A stretch of DNA of 64,000 bases, taken from assembly GCA_029238215.1 (NCBI GenBank), contig JAQWGN010000001.1, positions 48,411-112,410 on the forward strand, written 5' to 3'. Source of the DNA: Flavobacteriaceae bacterium (GTDB lineage Bacteria; Bacteroidota; Bacteroidia; Flavobacteriales; Flavobacteriaceae). The translations under genes were made by a program, and so were the position numbers. This document shows positions 29,076-37,848 of the stretch, in pieces (the stretch's first letter is position 1; each line of letters opens with the position of its first letter). A model generated the notes under the pieces. It did no database searches, had not been told where the DNA came from, and worked only from the letters and a program-made list of their open reading frames with translations.

Positions 29076-30830
29076 TTAATATTCGAGATTAAAAGTGGTT
29101 TTGAAGAGCTCAATTATTGGCTTTTTTGCCTTTATTTCTTTGAATTTGTCCTCTGCTGTGTAAACGAATTTTTTATCTTCTTTTTCATCAACATGTATGT
29201 GTATACTGAGATGGTCATTTTTTAGTCGTTCACGAAGTGACCGTAGCAAGATGCTATTTTGCTTTTCGAGTTCCACACGATTTGTGTCGTTAGTTACAGT
29301 AAGATGAATCTCTGTTTGATTTTTTAGGCGTGGTATGTCCAGTTGTAATAAGGCAACCATATTACGTTCTCCTTTTTGAACCATTTCCTCAGTATATATA
29401 TTCCATGAAGCTTCTAGCGCTTCTTGATCAACATCCTCATTACGCATGATACCTTCCGCTGATGTTTCCTCTGTTTTATTCTGATGTTCTTTTTGGACAC
29501 GTAAACTTGAAAGTGACAATCCAGAAACGCTACTTTTTATCTTTAGGTCGAGTTGAATGGGCGCATCTTCACTTTCAATAATTTCGGGTATTGATTGTTC
29601 TGGTTGACTTATTGAAATATTTTCGTCTAAAGTAGGGGAGGTGACAGGTTTTACAACTTCTTCAATAGGTACAGTAATGTCTTTAGATTCAGCATGAGTT
29701 TCTGAAGGAGTTGATTTTGGTGTACTTCCTGGTTGATGTGGCTTTATGTACGATTTAACCTTTTTTTTTTCGCCTTCTTCTAACGAGGCAATTTGCATTA
29801 AACACAGTTCAACCTGTAAATGCTGATTTAAGCTGCTTTTGTATTGCAGTGCATAGGTGTTTGTTAGCGTTAATGCTTGCAATAAAAAAGATGCGGACGC
29901 AGCTTCTGCTTGGGCTAAAAATTTAGCCTCAGTTTCTGGACCTACTTCCAACAATGTTGCTGTTCCTTTATTTTGGCACATTAACAAATCTCTAAAGTGT
30001 TTTGAAAGTCCGTTAATAAAGTGATAGCCATCAAAACCCAAATCAATGATTTCGTTAAAGTTTAATATAGATTGGTGAAGATCACCACTGATTAATAGTG
30101 ATGTGATTTTCAAATAGCTATCATAATCCAATATGTTTAGATTAACTGACACATGTTTTGCTGTAAGGGTAGCGCCAGAATAACTTACCATACGGTCAAA
30201 AATAGAAAGTGCATCACGCATTGCTCCATCTGCCTTTTGCGCAATTAGGTGTAATGCCTCGGCTTCTGCGTCTACTCCTTCACGGCTAGCAATAGTTTTT
30301 AAATATTCCTCAGCGTCTTTTATGCTAATGCGTTTAAAATCAAAAATTTGACAACGCGATAAAATTGTAGGAATAATTTTTTGCTTTTCAGTAGTTGCCA
30401 AAATAAAGATGGCGTGCTGTGGTGGCTCTTCAAGTGTTTTTAAAAAGGCATTAAACGCTGCAGAGCTAAGCATGTGTACTTCATCAATGATATAAACCTT
30501 ATAAATTCCTTTTTGAGGGGGGATGCGAACTTGCTCAATCAGATTTCTAATATCAGCAACAGAGTTATTTGAAGCAGCGTCTAGCTCAAAAACATTGAAG
30601 GCAAAATCTTCGTTTGGATCTACTTCTCCAGTGCCGCTATTTATCTTCTTAGCAAAAATTCGAGCACAAGTCGTTTTTCCAACACCACGGGGTCCACAAA
30701 ATAACATTGCTTTGGCAATTTTCCCCAAATCAATAGCGTTTTGTAAGGTTTGCGTAATGGCCTGTTGGCCCACAACATCCACAAAGTTTTGCGGTCTGTA
30801 TTTTAAGGCCGATACAACAAATTCACCCAT
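29076..30830 (-). CDS. dnaX: DNA polymerase III subunit gamma/tau
   Basis: Clamp-loader ATPase of the replicase. The 584-residue tau form from the ATG at 30830 (MGEFVVSALKYRPQNF) has the Walker A FCGPRGVGKTTCAR near residue 45, the Walker B VYIIDEVHMLS near 110, and sensor 1 FILATTE. The zinc-binding cysteines usual between Walker A and the sensor region are absent; that stretch reads AKKINSGTGEVDPNEDFAF. After residue ~360 a low-complexity charged linker leads to a tau-specific C-terminal domain. An A10 run at codons 354-357 could yield a short gamma form. A longer N-terminal reading would overlap the rnpB control region and is rejected. Confidence 0.95.
   Translation of the reverse strand: MGEFVVSALKYRPQNFVDVVGQQAITQTLQNAIDLGKIAKAMLFCGPRGVGKTTCARIFAKKINSGTGEVDPNEDFAFNVFELDAASNNSVADIRNLIEQVRIPPQKGIYKVYIIDEVHMLSSAAFNAFLKTLEEPPQHAIFILATTEKQKIIPTILSRCQIFDFKRISIKDAEEYLKTIASREGVDAEAEALHLIAQKADGAMRDALSIFDRMVSYSGATLTAKHVSVNLNILDYDSYLKITSLLISGDLHQSILNFNEIIDLGFDGYHFINGLSKHFRDLLMCQNKGTATLLEVGPETEAKFLAQAEAASASFLLQALTLTNTYALQYKSSLNQHLQVELCLMQIASLEEGEKKKVKSYIKPHQPGSTPKSTPSETHAESKDITVPIEEVVKPVTSPTLDENISISQPEQSIPEIIESEDAPIQLDLKIKSSVSGLSLSSLRVQKEHQNKTEETSAEGIMRNEDVDQEALEASWNIYTEEMVQKGERNMVALLQLDIPRLKNQTEIHLTVTNDTNRVELEKQNSILLRSLRERLKNDHLSIHIHVDEKEDKKFVYTAEDKFKEIKAKKPIIELFKTTFNLEY
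29761..29770 (-). promoter_or_regulatory. A10 slippery run in dnaX, candidate gamma-producing site
   Basis: The minus strand reads GA-A9-AGG as codons GAA AAA AAA AAG, with ten consecutive A. One extra A gives GGT TAA at once, a 358-residue product. One missing A gives RLNRT then TAA, a 361-residue product. Both end at the boundary between the clamp-loader core and the tau linker. Confidence 0.6.
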
Positions 30831-30896
30831 GAGGTAAATATACATAAACTCATCTTTTGTATGATAAGTAAATGACATTCAAATTGTATAAAAGTG

Positions 30897-30904
30897 TATT
30901 TTTG
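30897..30904 (+). promoter_or_regulatory. rnpB -7 promoter element
   Basis: TATTTTTG matches TAnnTTTG exactly and ends four bases before the predicted 5' end of RNase P RNA, as expected for a directly initiated transcript. The -33 element is not clear. Confidence 0.6.
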
Positions 30905-30907
30905 CAC

Positions 30908-31195
30908 AGCAGGCCTCCTTATCGCTCCGTTTACGGAGAGGAAAGTCCGGACACCATAGCGCAGCATACCGGGTAACACCCGTCGTTTCGATTTATCGAA
31001 ATAGGACCAGTGCAACAGAAAGCAAGTACAGTTCGGCTGTAGTGAAACCAGGTAAACTCTATGCGGTGAAACGCCATGTAAACCAACGTTTAGGATAGCG
31101 CGTCCAAGTTGGAGGGTAGGCGGATTGAGCGATGCAGTAATGCATCGTCTAGATTAATGATAGGGCACGACAGAATCCGGCTTATGGCCTGCTTT
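30908..31195 (+). ncRNA. rnpB: RNase P RNA
   Basis: Catalytic RNA that matures tRNA 5' ends. The conserved 5' block GAGGAAAGTCCGGACACC and the 3' block ACAGAATCCGGCTTATGG are unmistakable. The outer P1 helix pairs GCAGGCC (30909-30915) with GGCCTGC (31186-31192). A run of six T directly after P1 makes it part of the terminator. The T run touches the stop codon of the convergent VOC gene. About 288 nucleotides is short for a type A RNA, as in other Bacteroidota. Confidence 0.95.
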
Positions 31196-31196
31196 T

Positions 31197-31613
31197 TTAT
31201 TTGTTTGTAGGAATTTTTAACGTATCAAAAAATGATTCTTCAGGCTCCCATAACTCTATAGCATTTCCCTCGGGATCCAAAAGATGTATAAACTTACCGT
31301 ATGGATAGCTCGTTATTGAATCAATAAATTCTATTCCAATAGTTGTCAATTTTTCAACAAGTTTTTCGAGGTGCTGTACCCTGTAATTAATCATAAATGG
31401 TTTAGCCGAAGGCTCAAAATATTCAGTGTCGTTTGAGAACAGAGACCAATGAATGTATTTTATTTTATCTGGAATTTTTGGGTGACGCATTTCAAAAGTA
31501 GCTCCGTAATCATTTAGGATTAGTCCTAAGTGTTTTGCATACCATTGTTGTAATTTTTCAGGTTCTTGAGCTTTAAAGAAAATGCCACCAATACCTGTGA
31601 TTTTTGGTTTCAT
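31197..31613 (-). CDS. VOC-superfamily (glyoxalase-like) protein
   Basis: A 138-residue protein with the paired beta-alpha-beta-beta-beta modules of the vicinal oxygen chelate fold. The first is ITGIGGIFFKAQEPEKLQQWYAKHLGL and the second INYRVQHLEKLVEKLTTIGIEF. The final strand GNAIELWEPEE carries a likely metal-binding glutamate. The substrate is unknown; dioxygenase, lyase or resistance functions all occur in this family. The ATG at 31613 (MKPKITGIGG) is chosen over longer readings that overlap the WbqC gene. Confidence 0.8.
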   Translation of the reverse strand: MKPKITGIGGIFFKAQEPEKLQQWYAKHLGLILNDYGATFEMRHPKIPDKIKYIHWSLFSNDTEYFEPSAKPFMINYRVQHLEKLVEKLTTIGIEFIDSITSYPYGKFIHLLDPEGNAIELWEPEESFFDTLKIPTNK

Positions 31614-31648
31614 AAAAATGCGATTTGGAATATTTAATATACGACTTA

Positions 31649-32260
31649 TTATTTGAACGTACATTTTTTAAGTAAACCGATGCTTTCCGGCCCTTGATTA
31701 AAGAGTAAGTCAAGGATAGATAAATCAGTAATGAATCCATTTTTTTCAGTAAAGACTTGGGTATAATGTATTGCGGCAATTTTCGATTTCTTTTTATGAT
31801 TTTGTAGTTCACGCAAATCAGTTTGATTTGGGTTTTTCTCAAACATTGTGGTTAGAATTACTTTGTTAGAGCATCCCAAGAGTTCACGCAATACATTAAA
31901 GTATGCCGTGTTAAAACTGTATAAGTTTGTAAATGAACTATGGTATAAAAAATAAAGTTGATCTTCATAAAACTCAAAATACGGCGATGAACGATATGCA
32001 GATTGAAGCGACTTCCAATGTTGCGATTGCCATGGAAAGCGATTGTCTATTTCTACGTTGTTATACTTTTGGAAACCAGGTTTCCCCAAGTGCATTACGG
32101 GAATTGAAAGCATAAGCTTTCCATTTGCCCCGTGAATATACATGCGGTTGCGTTGTGTTTGTTTTTGGTAATTATCCTGCTGCTCTAAATAAATAGTTTT
32201 TGCTTGAGCCATATACGCCCAAAGAGTAACAGAGCCAGTGTAAGTTAGTGGAGCAACCAT
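31649..32260 (-). CDS. WbqC-family protein
   Basis: A roughly 203-residue protein of the WbqC-like family, named after an O-antigen cluster gene of unknown biochemistry. The pattern is APLTYTGSVTLWAYMAQAKTIYLEQQDNYQKQTQRNR, then LSIPVMH, FPWQSQHWKSLQSAYRSSPYFEFY and TDLSILDLLFNQG. The family's conserved order of W, H, R and Y residues is kept. It directly follows lepB; an ATG at 32260 or a GTG at 32269 could start it. No activity is assigned. Confidence 0.75.
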   Translation of the reverse strand: MVAPLTYTGSVTLWAYMAQAKTIYLEQQDNYQKQTQRNRMYIHGANGKLMLSIPVMHLGKPGFQKYNNVEIDNRFPWQSQHWKSLQSAYRSSPYFEFYEDQLYFLYHSSFTNLYSFNTAYFNVLRELLGCSNKVILTTMFEKNPNQTDLRELQNHKKKSKIAAIHYTQVFTEKNGFITDLSILDLLFNQGPESIGLLKKCTFK

Positions 32261-32269
32261 AGCGTCCAC

Positions 32270-33970
32270 TTATGATTTTTTAGCATTGCGTTTACGGAAC
32301 CATACAAGTCCTTGCCATAATGCAATAAACCCAGCAAAGTACCAACGGTAAGACACCGGTTCTCCGGGGCCTCCTACGGTTGTGAAAACTCGATCCCAAC
32401 GAAAACGCCAGTTTCGAAGACCATCCATGAATCCATCAATACTCATCCATATAAATACCGGTTTGCCCACAATGTGATCTTGTGGAACAAATCCCCAATA
32501 CCTACTATCCTCCGAGCGGTGACGGTTATCACCCATCATCCAATAATAATCTTGTTTAAAGGTATAGGATGTTGTTACTATACCATTTATATGAATCTCA
32601 TCATCTAGAATAGTTAGGGTATTGTGCTCGTAATCCTGAATAATTTTTTTATACAACGGTAGGCTTTTTCCTGTTAGCGCAACTGTAACTCCTTTTTTTG
32701 GCAAAAGAAGTGGGCCAAACTGGTCTATATTCCAGTTGTAGCGTACGTTGTTCGGAAAGAACTGTTCGTTAGGTGATCTAGTAGAATTAATACTTCTTTT
32801 TAAGCTGTCCAACGAAAATGTTTTTGTTAGCGCTTCAGCTTCTTTAAGGGTTAAAAACAAGGTTTTTTGACGATCAAGCAATTCTTTTGCTTGAATCCGT
32901 TGACTGCGAACAAGTTTGATAGGAATTCCGCTTGCTTTTGTTCTAAAAATATAATTAGGGCCTTCCTTTTGATAAGAACCAACTAAATGAGGCTGGATAG
33001 CGATGTACATGGCTTCTGTCAAGTTGCTAATACTATATTTTCGGATTAAGTCCTTATACCCAAGCTCTATAAGTTTACGAGAAGAAATTCCTTTGCTATT
33101 GTAGGCAGTATATGCATATATCGGTTTTGCACGGTTAGGCATTTTTGATACTTTCCCATTAATATGGATGATTCCATCTACAATTGAAAGTGTGTCACCA
33201 GGAAGTGCAACGCAACGTTTTACGTAATTTGATTTTTTATCTATGGGTTTGTCTACGCGCGCCTCTTTTTTAAAGAACTGCCTTACGGTATCTGCAGGCC
33301 AGCTAAAGACCACAATATCATTGCGTTTGATGTCTTGTATTTTCGGCAATCGGGCATAGGGGAGTTGTGGTTTTTTTAAATAGGAACGGACCCTAAGAAG
33401 GGGGATGGTATCGTGAACCATAGGAAAACTAACGGCAGTTTGCGGAGTTCTAGCACCATAATGAAACTTACTTACAAGAAGAAAATCACCAACCAATAAG
33501 CTTCTTTCTAACGAGCCTGTTGGGATAATATAGGGTTGCATAAAATATGTATGCACTAAAGTTGCAATGACTACAGCAAAAATAGTTGATCCGATAAATT
33601 GTCCAAAACTTGTTTTTGCACGTAATGATCTGTTTGGATGATAGCTGACTTCAGTGGCATAGTTCAAGTAGAACCCATAAAACCCAATACTAGCCCAGGC
33701 AAGAAAAGAATCTAAGAATGAATTACGGCCAAAACTTCGTGCGGTTTCTACCCAAACCACAGGGAGCATAAGTAAATTTATAACAGGTGTATAAAGCAAA
33801 ATAATCCACCACCGTGGTCGCTTAATAATACGTAATAAAATGATGGTATTATAAAAAGGGACTAAGGCTAACCAAGGTGAAAAGCCCGCTTTTTTATAGA
33901 GCTTCCAAAGCTTAACAAATAAGTAAACTTGGCATATAACAATAAAAAGAAGCCATTGTGAAAAGGTCAT
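32270..33970 (-). CDS. lepB: Signal peptidase I
   Basis: Membrane serine protease that removes Sec/Tat signal peptides. The 566-residue form is long, as in many Flavobacteriia. Three to four hydrophobic segments come first (about 1-20, 33-75, 125-145). The catalytic serine lies in IIPTGSLERSLLVGD (Ser 153), where E. coli has SGSM. The lysine is in NYVKRCVALPGD (Lys 251). GDNRHRSEDSRYWGFV near 505 is the last signature. An insertion of about 200 residues separates the lysine and GDN boxes. It lies between dapB and the WbqC gene. Confidence 0.94.
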   Translation of the reverse strand: MTFSQWLLFIVICQVYLFVKLWKLYKKAGFSPWLALVPFYNTIILLRIIKRPRWWIILLYTPVINLLMLPVVWVETARSFGRNSFLDSFLAWASIGFYGFYLNYATEVSYHPNRSLRAKTSFGQFIGSTIFAVVIATLVHTYFMQPYIIPTGSLERSLLVGDFLLVSKFHYGARTPQTAVSFPMVHDTIPLLRVRSYLKKPQLPYARLPKIQDIKRNDIVVFSWPADTVRQFFKKEARVDKPIDKKSNYVKRCVALPGDTLSIVDGIIHINGKVSKMPNRAKPIYAYTAYNSKGISSRKLIELGYKDLIRKYSISNLTEAMYIAIQPHLVGSYQKEGPNYIFRTKASGIPIKLVRSQRIQAKELLDRQKTLFLTLKEAEALTKTFSLDSLKRSINSTRSPNEQFFPNNVRYNWNIDQFGPLLLPKKGVTVALTGKSLPLYKKIIQDYEHNTLTILDDEIHINGIVTTSYTFKQDYYWMMGDNRHRSEDSRYWGFVPQDHIVGKPVFIWMSIDGFMDGLRNWRFRWDRVFTTVGGPGEPVSYRWYFAGFIALWQGLVWFRKRNAKKS

Positions 33971-33982
33971 AGAACTTAAAGA

Positions 33983-34687
33983 TTAGGTTATAGATAATAC
34001 ATCACGCATTGTAAAAATACCATTTTTTCCAGCAATCCATTCTGCAGCGACTACGGCGCCAAGAGCAAACCCATCTCGGTTATGCGCAATGTGTTCGATA
34101 CTTATTTTATCTGTTTCCGAATGATAAGTTACCGTATGTGTTCCAGGGACATTGGGTTCGCGTATTGCTGATATGGAAAGATCGTTTTTAGAGGCTTCCT
34201 CTTCAAGTTTCCAGTTGTTGAAGCTACTGTGTGGTAAAATGCCTTCTGCCAACGTAATTGCAGTTCCACTTGGAGCATCCAATTTTTCGGTATGATGAAT
34301 TTCCTCTATAGCAGGAGAATATTGCGGGTAATTCCCCATCATTTTGCTAAGTCGCTGATTAAGTTCAAAAAATAAATTTACGCCAAGACTAAAGTTAGAC
34401 GCGTATAAAAACGCACCCTTTTTTTCTTCACATAATACTTCAATAGCTTCACGGCTTTCAAGCCAGCCTGTAGTTCCGCATACTACTGGGATCCCTTGAT
34501 TTAGAGCATTGCTAATATTTGCAACAGCAGCTTCAGGAATACTAAAATTAATTGCAACATCAGCCGCTTTAATGGATTCGTTAGGATTGTCTTTGTCAAT
34601 TCTCGCAACGACTTGATGCCCTCGTGCTATTGCAATGGCTTCAATGGCTTTTCCCATTCTTCCGTATCCTAGTAAGGCTAATTTCAT
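33983..34687 (-). CDS. dapB: 4-hydroxy-tetrahydrodipicolinate reductase
   Basis: NAD(P)H-dependent step of diaminopimelate and lysine synthesis. The 234 residues have the Rossmann start LALLGYGRMGKAIE, NFSIPEA, CGTTGW and the substrate motif EIHHTEKLDAPSGTA near 145, with the catalytic histidine and lysine. It is shorter than the E. coli enzyme, as usual in Bacteroidota. Its neighbours lepB and the DUF5683 gene form the conserved flavobacterial par-dap-lep cluster. Confidence 0.95.
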   Translation of the reverse strand: MKLALLGYGRMGKAIEAIAIARGHQVVARIDKDNPNESIKAADVAINFSIPEAAVANISNALNQGIPVVCGTTGWLESREAIEVLCEEKKGAFLYASNFSLGVNLFFELNQRLSKMMGNYPQYSPAIEEIHHTEKLDAPSGTAITLAEGILPHSSFNNWKLEEEASKNDLSISAIREPNVPGTHTVTYHSETDKISIEHIAHNRDGFALGAVVAAEWIAGKNGIFTMRDVLSIT

Positions 34688-34743
34688 TGTTTTAGTGTTT
34701 TTACAAGCGTTTGTTTGTTCGTTCTTTTTTGAATTATTAAAGC

Positions 34744-35289
34744 TTAAAATGACAAAGCTACACGCATTCCCGCTACAGGAGAACCATCTAATGGTTCATA
34801 GTCTATATAAGGTTTAAAGCTCAAATCAGTATCTACGTTATATTGTTTTAAATGTGCATCTATATTGGCGTCCAAAATATTCAAAAAATAAAAACCAATA
34901 ATAAAAAGCATGGATCTGTCTCTATTCCTTTTATAAAAATCTTGCCCATCTACCAGTCTGTCGGTATTGCTGATTGTATTCTGAAATTCATCATCATTAT
35001 ACCCAGCAAGGCGTCTTTTGTAAGCATTTCGATATCTCAAATAGTTTGTATGATTTTGATCATAAGCATAAACAGAAGTTCCAATGGCTCCATAAACCAA
35101 GGGAAGCTTCCAGTAACGTTTGTTGTATACTTGTCCTAGACCTGGAAAAACAGCAGAAAAAAAAGCTGCTTTTGCAGGGCGAAGCGGGTCTTCATTTTCA
35201 CTTTTTCTAATATCATCAGCAACAATCTTTTGAGCAGATGATAATCCAATGCAACCCATTAGCATCATGATGCAGGCCCAATGTTTCAC
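34744..35289 (-). CDS. DUF5683 domain protein
   Basis: A 181-residue exported or membrane protein of unknown function. It has a signal peptide (CIMMLMGCIGLSSAQ). The DUF5683 core PAKAAFFSAVFPGLGQVYNKRYWKLPLVYGAIG has a hydrophobic helix, and a second hydrophobic stretch is RSMLFIIGFYFLNILDANIDAHL. It starts with a GTG overlapping the parB stop (GTGA), so it is coupled to parB. The position between parB and dapB is conserved in flavobacteria. Confidence 0.8.
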   Translation of the reverse strand: MKHWACIMMLMGCIGLSSAQKIVADDIRKSENEDPLRPAKAAFFSAVFPGLGQVYNKRYWKLPLVYGAIGTSVYAYDQNHTNYLRYRNAYKRRLAGYNDDEFQNTISNTDRLVDGQDFYKRNRDRSMLFIIGFYFLNILDANIDAHLKQYNVDTDLSFKPYIDYEPLDGSPVAGMRVALSF

Positions 35290-36140
35290 GAATTGAGTTT
35301 TTTGCGAATGGTGTTAAATTCCTTTTCGGAGCCAAAGGGTATGATGATTTTTCCTCCGCCATTTTTATCTAAGCTGGTATGAACTGAAGCTCCAAAAAAA
35401 TCACTTAATGTATCAATGTGTTTTGCTGTAAAGTCTGATGTTGCATTGGCAGGCGTAGTTGCTTTTGGCTTAACAGCCTGCTCGGTAGCACGCACGGACA
35501 TTCCATTAGCAACAACTTTTTTATACAACGCTAGTTGCTCTTTCGAGTTTTCAAGAGCAAGAAGTGCTCTTCCATGGCCCATACTAATAAATCCATCTCG
35601 AATTCCAGATTGTATAATAGGGTCTAGCTTAAGCAAACGTAAATAATTGGTTACTGTAGATCGTTTTTTACCAACACGTTTACTCATTTCGTCTTGAGTA
35701 AGTGCAACTTCATTGATTAGGCGGTCGTAACTGAGGGCAATTTCAATAGGATCTAAATCATCACGTTGGATGTTTTCTACTAAGGCCATTTCTAGAGACT
35801 CTTGGTCGTTTGCAACACGGATAAACGCAGGAATTGTTTCAAGATCCAAATATTGTGAAGCTCTATAACGACGTTCACCAGAAACCAATTGAAAGCTATT
35901 GGGGGCTAATTTTCTTACGGTAATGGGTTGGATTACTCCCAATTCAGCAATAGAAGCGGCAAGTTCTGAAAGTGTTTCTGGATTAAACTGCGTTCTGGGT
36001 TGAAACGGATTTGTCTCAATTTGGTTTAAGGGCACTTCCAATACGCGACCTGCAACACCCCCTTTTTCGAGGTTTTCTTCTGTTGGAAGAAGTGCTGAAA
36101 GACCACGCCCCATAGCTTGACGTTTTTTTGCTTTTGCCAT
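35286..36140 (-). CDS. parB: Chromosome partitioning protein ParB
   Basis: CTP-dependent clamp that loads at parS and spreads for chromosome segregation. The 284 residues from the ATG at 36140 (MAKAKKRQAMGRGLSALL) include the CTPase motif SGERRYRAS near 95. The DNA-binding HTH is in LTQDEMSKRVGKKRSTVTNYLRLL near 150. The GRGLSALL N-terminal ParA-interaction peptide is intact. It starts one base after the parA stop. Confidence 0.95.
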   Translation of the reverse strand: MAKAKKRQAMGRGLSALLPTEENLEKGGVAGRVLEVPLNQIETNPFQPRTQFNPETLSELAASIAELGVIQPITVRKLAPNSFQLVSGERRYRASQYLDLETIPAFIRVANDQESLEMALVENIQRDDLDPIEIALSYDRLINEVALTQDEMSKRVGKKRSTVTNYLRLLKLDPIIQSGIRDGFISMGHGRALLALENSKEQLALYKKVVANGMSVRATEQAVKPKATTPANATSDFTAKHIDTLSDFFGASVHTSLDKNGGGKIIIPFGSEKEFNTIRKKLNS

Positions 36141-36141
36141 A

Positions 36142-36906
36142 TTACTTGTTTTTGTTGATGAGCTCTTGCGCAAGTTTTAAATAGTTTGAAGCGCCTTTAC
36201 TAGAGGCATCGTAATCGATGATGCTCTCACCGTAACTAGGTGCTTCGCCCAGTTTTATGTTTCGTTGAATAATAGTATTAAATACCATGGTGTTAAAATG
36301 TTTTTTAACTTCTTCTACAACTTGATTCGATAAGCGTAAGCGTGAATCGTACATGGTTAACAACATGCCTTCAATCCCTAGATTACTGTTGTGTATTTTT
36401 TGAACACTTTTAATGGTGTTTAACAACTTCCCAAGTCCTTCAAGTGCAAAATATTCGCATTGTATGGGGATAATTACAGTATCAGCTGCTGTAAGCGCAT
36501 TTAACGTGATTAGTCCAAGCGAAGGCGCGCAGTCAATTAAAATGAAATCGTAATCATCTTTGATGGGTGCAATGGCTTTGCGCAACATGAGCTCTCTGTT
36601 GGGTTTATCAACTAGCTCTATTTCAATGGCGACTAAATCAATATGGGCCGGCAATAAATCAAGGTTTGGCGAGGATGTTTTGACAATTACATCTTTGGCA
36701 ATTGCTGTGTGTTCAAGTACTTGATAGGAACCAAATTCAACACTGTCTACATCAATTCCAAGACCAGAAGTAGCATTGGCTTGTGGATCGGCATCAATAA
36801 GCAATACTTTTTTTTCGAGTACCCCCAGTGATGCAGCTAGATTCACTGAAGTAGTTGTCTTTCCAACACCACCTTTTTGATTCGCTACGGCAATAATTTT
36901 ACCCAT
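36142..36906 (-). CDS. parA: Chromosome partitioning ATPase ParA
   Basis: Nucleoid-bound Walker ATPase that drives ParB-parS segregation. The 254-residue protein has the deviant Walker A KGGVGKTTTSVNLAAS from residue 11 with the signature lysine, LLIDADPQANATSGLG, and the Walker B-like FILIDCAPSLGLIT. It is the first gene of the parA-parB-DUF5683 run. No N-terminal HTH is present, so it is the chromosomal (Soj) type. Confidence 0.95.
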   Translation of the reverse strand: MGKIIAVANQKGGVGKTTTSVNLAASLGVLEKKVLLIDADPQANATSGLGIDVDSVEFGSYQVLEHTAIAKDVIVKTSSPNLDLLPAHIDLVAIEIELVDKPNRELMLRKAIAPIKDDYDFILIDCAPSLGLITLNALTAADTVIIPIQCEYFALEGLGKLLNTIKSVQKIHNSNLGIEGMLLTMYDSRLRLSNQVVEEVKKHFNTMVFNTIIQRNIKLGEAPSYGESIIDYDASSKGASNYLKLAQELINKNK

Positions 36907-36967
36907 TGTTATTACTTAAACGTAAAAATACTATTTATCTGCGTTTTCGAAATCAATTTATTGATAA

Positions 36968-37843
36968 CTATTTTTTTCTTCGAATAGCAAGTTCCAACAT
37001 ATCCCACATGGTTTTGGAAACCTTTTCTAAATTATTGAATTGTCCAGCGCCTTTAAGCCATTCTCCACCATCTAAAGTGATTACTTCTCCATTTAGGTAC
37101 GATCCAAAATCAGAAACCATATACGCTACAAGGTTTGCAAGTTCTTGGTGCTCGCCCACACGCCCAATAGGAATACGTTTTTTAGGGTCAAATTTTTTCT
37201 TAATTGGAGCGGGAAGTAGCCTGTCCCATGCTCCTTTGGTAGGAAATGGACCGGGTGCAACGGCATTAAAGCGCATCCCGTATTTTGCCCACTCAACAGC
37301 CAACGACCGAGTCATGGCTAGCACTCCTGCTTTGGCACAAGCAGAAGGAACCACATATCCAGAACCCGTAAAGGCGTAGGTGGTTACAATGTTTAGCACA
37401 TTCGTATTTGTCTGTTTGGTTTTTATCCAGTGTTTTCCAAAAGTGAGCGTGCAGTTTTTCGTCCCTTTCAACACAATATCTAAAATGGTGTCAAAAGCAT
37501 TAGAAGACAAACGTTCTGTGGGAGCAATAAAGTTTCCGGCTGCATTATTTACAAGAATGTCAACGGGTCCCAGTGTATTGATTACCTGTTGGTGCATAGA
37601 TTCCACCTCTTCGATGTTCCGAACATCACAAGCCACAGGGAAGCATTGCCCACCAGTTTCTTCCTCTAGGGCTTTGGCTGTATCTTCTAGCTTCTCCAAT
37701 TTTCTTGAAGTAATAGCCACTTTTGCACCAAGTTGTAAAAAATAACGTGTCATGGACATGCCAAGGCCGCTTCCTCCTCCAGTGACTACGATGACTTTTC
37801 CTAAAAGTGCATCATCACGTAACATTTGCTCTGCGTATTTCAT
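36968..37843 (-). CDS. SDR-family oxidoreductase, 2,4-dienoyl-CoA reductase-like
   Basis: An NAD(P)-dependent short-chain dehydrogenase of 291 residues. The cofactor loop VVTGGGSGLGMSMTRYF is near residue 20, followed by SRKLEKLEDTAK, VNNAAGNFIAPTERLS near 100, and VAPGPFPTKGAWDRL near 195. The NFIAPTE and PGP-x-x-TKGA context resembles peroxisomal-type 2,4-dienoyl-CoA reductases, which help degrade unsaturated fatty acids. The usual YxxxK pair is not plain here, as in that subgroup. It follows ftsB by five bases. Confidence 0.8.
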   Translation of the reverse strand: MKYAEQMLRDDALLGKVIVVTGGGSGLGMSMTRYFLQLGAKVAITSRKLEKLEDTAKALEEETGGQCFPVACDVRNIEEVESMHQQVINTLGPVDILVNNAAGNFIAPTERLSSNAFDTILDIVLKGTKNCTLTFGKHWIKTKQTNTNVLNIVTTYAFTGSGYVVPSACAKAGVLAMTRSLAVEWAKYGMRFNAVAPGPFPTKGAWDRLLPAPIKKKFDPKKRIPIGRVGEHQELANLVAYMVSDFGSYLNGEVITLDGGEWLKGAGQFNNLEKVSKTMWDMLELAIRRKK

Positions 37844-37848
37844 ATGAG

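Noticed and set aside
31573-31842. 89-codon minus frame between the VOC and WbqC genes
   Set aside because: Overlaps the WbqC coding region in another frame; composition is lysine- and tyrosine-rich without any pattern.
35282-35290. TGTTTCACG, equal to the left half of a ParB parS site, near the parB/DUF5683 junction
   Set aside because: The right half (GTGAAACA) is missing; the sequence continues AATTGAG. The bases are explained by the GTG start of the DUF5683 gene and the end of parB.
37380-37745. 121-codon + strand frame opposite the SDR gene
   Set aside because: It is antisense to a well-conserved SDR domain and shows no motif of its own.
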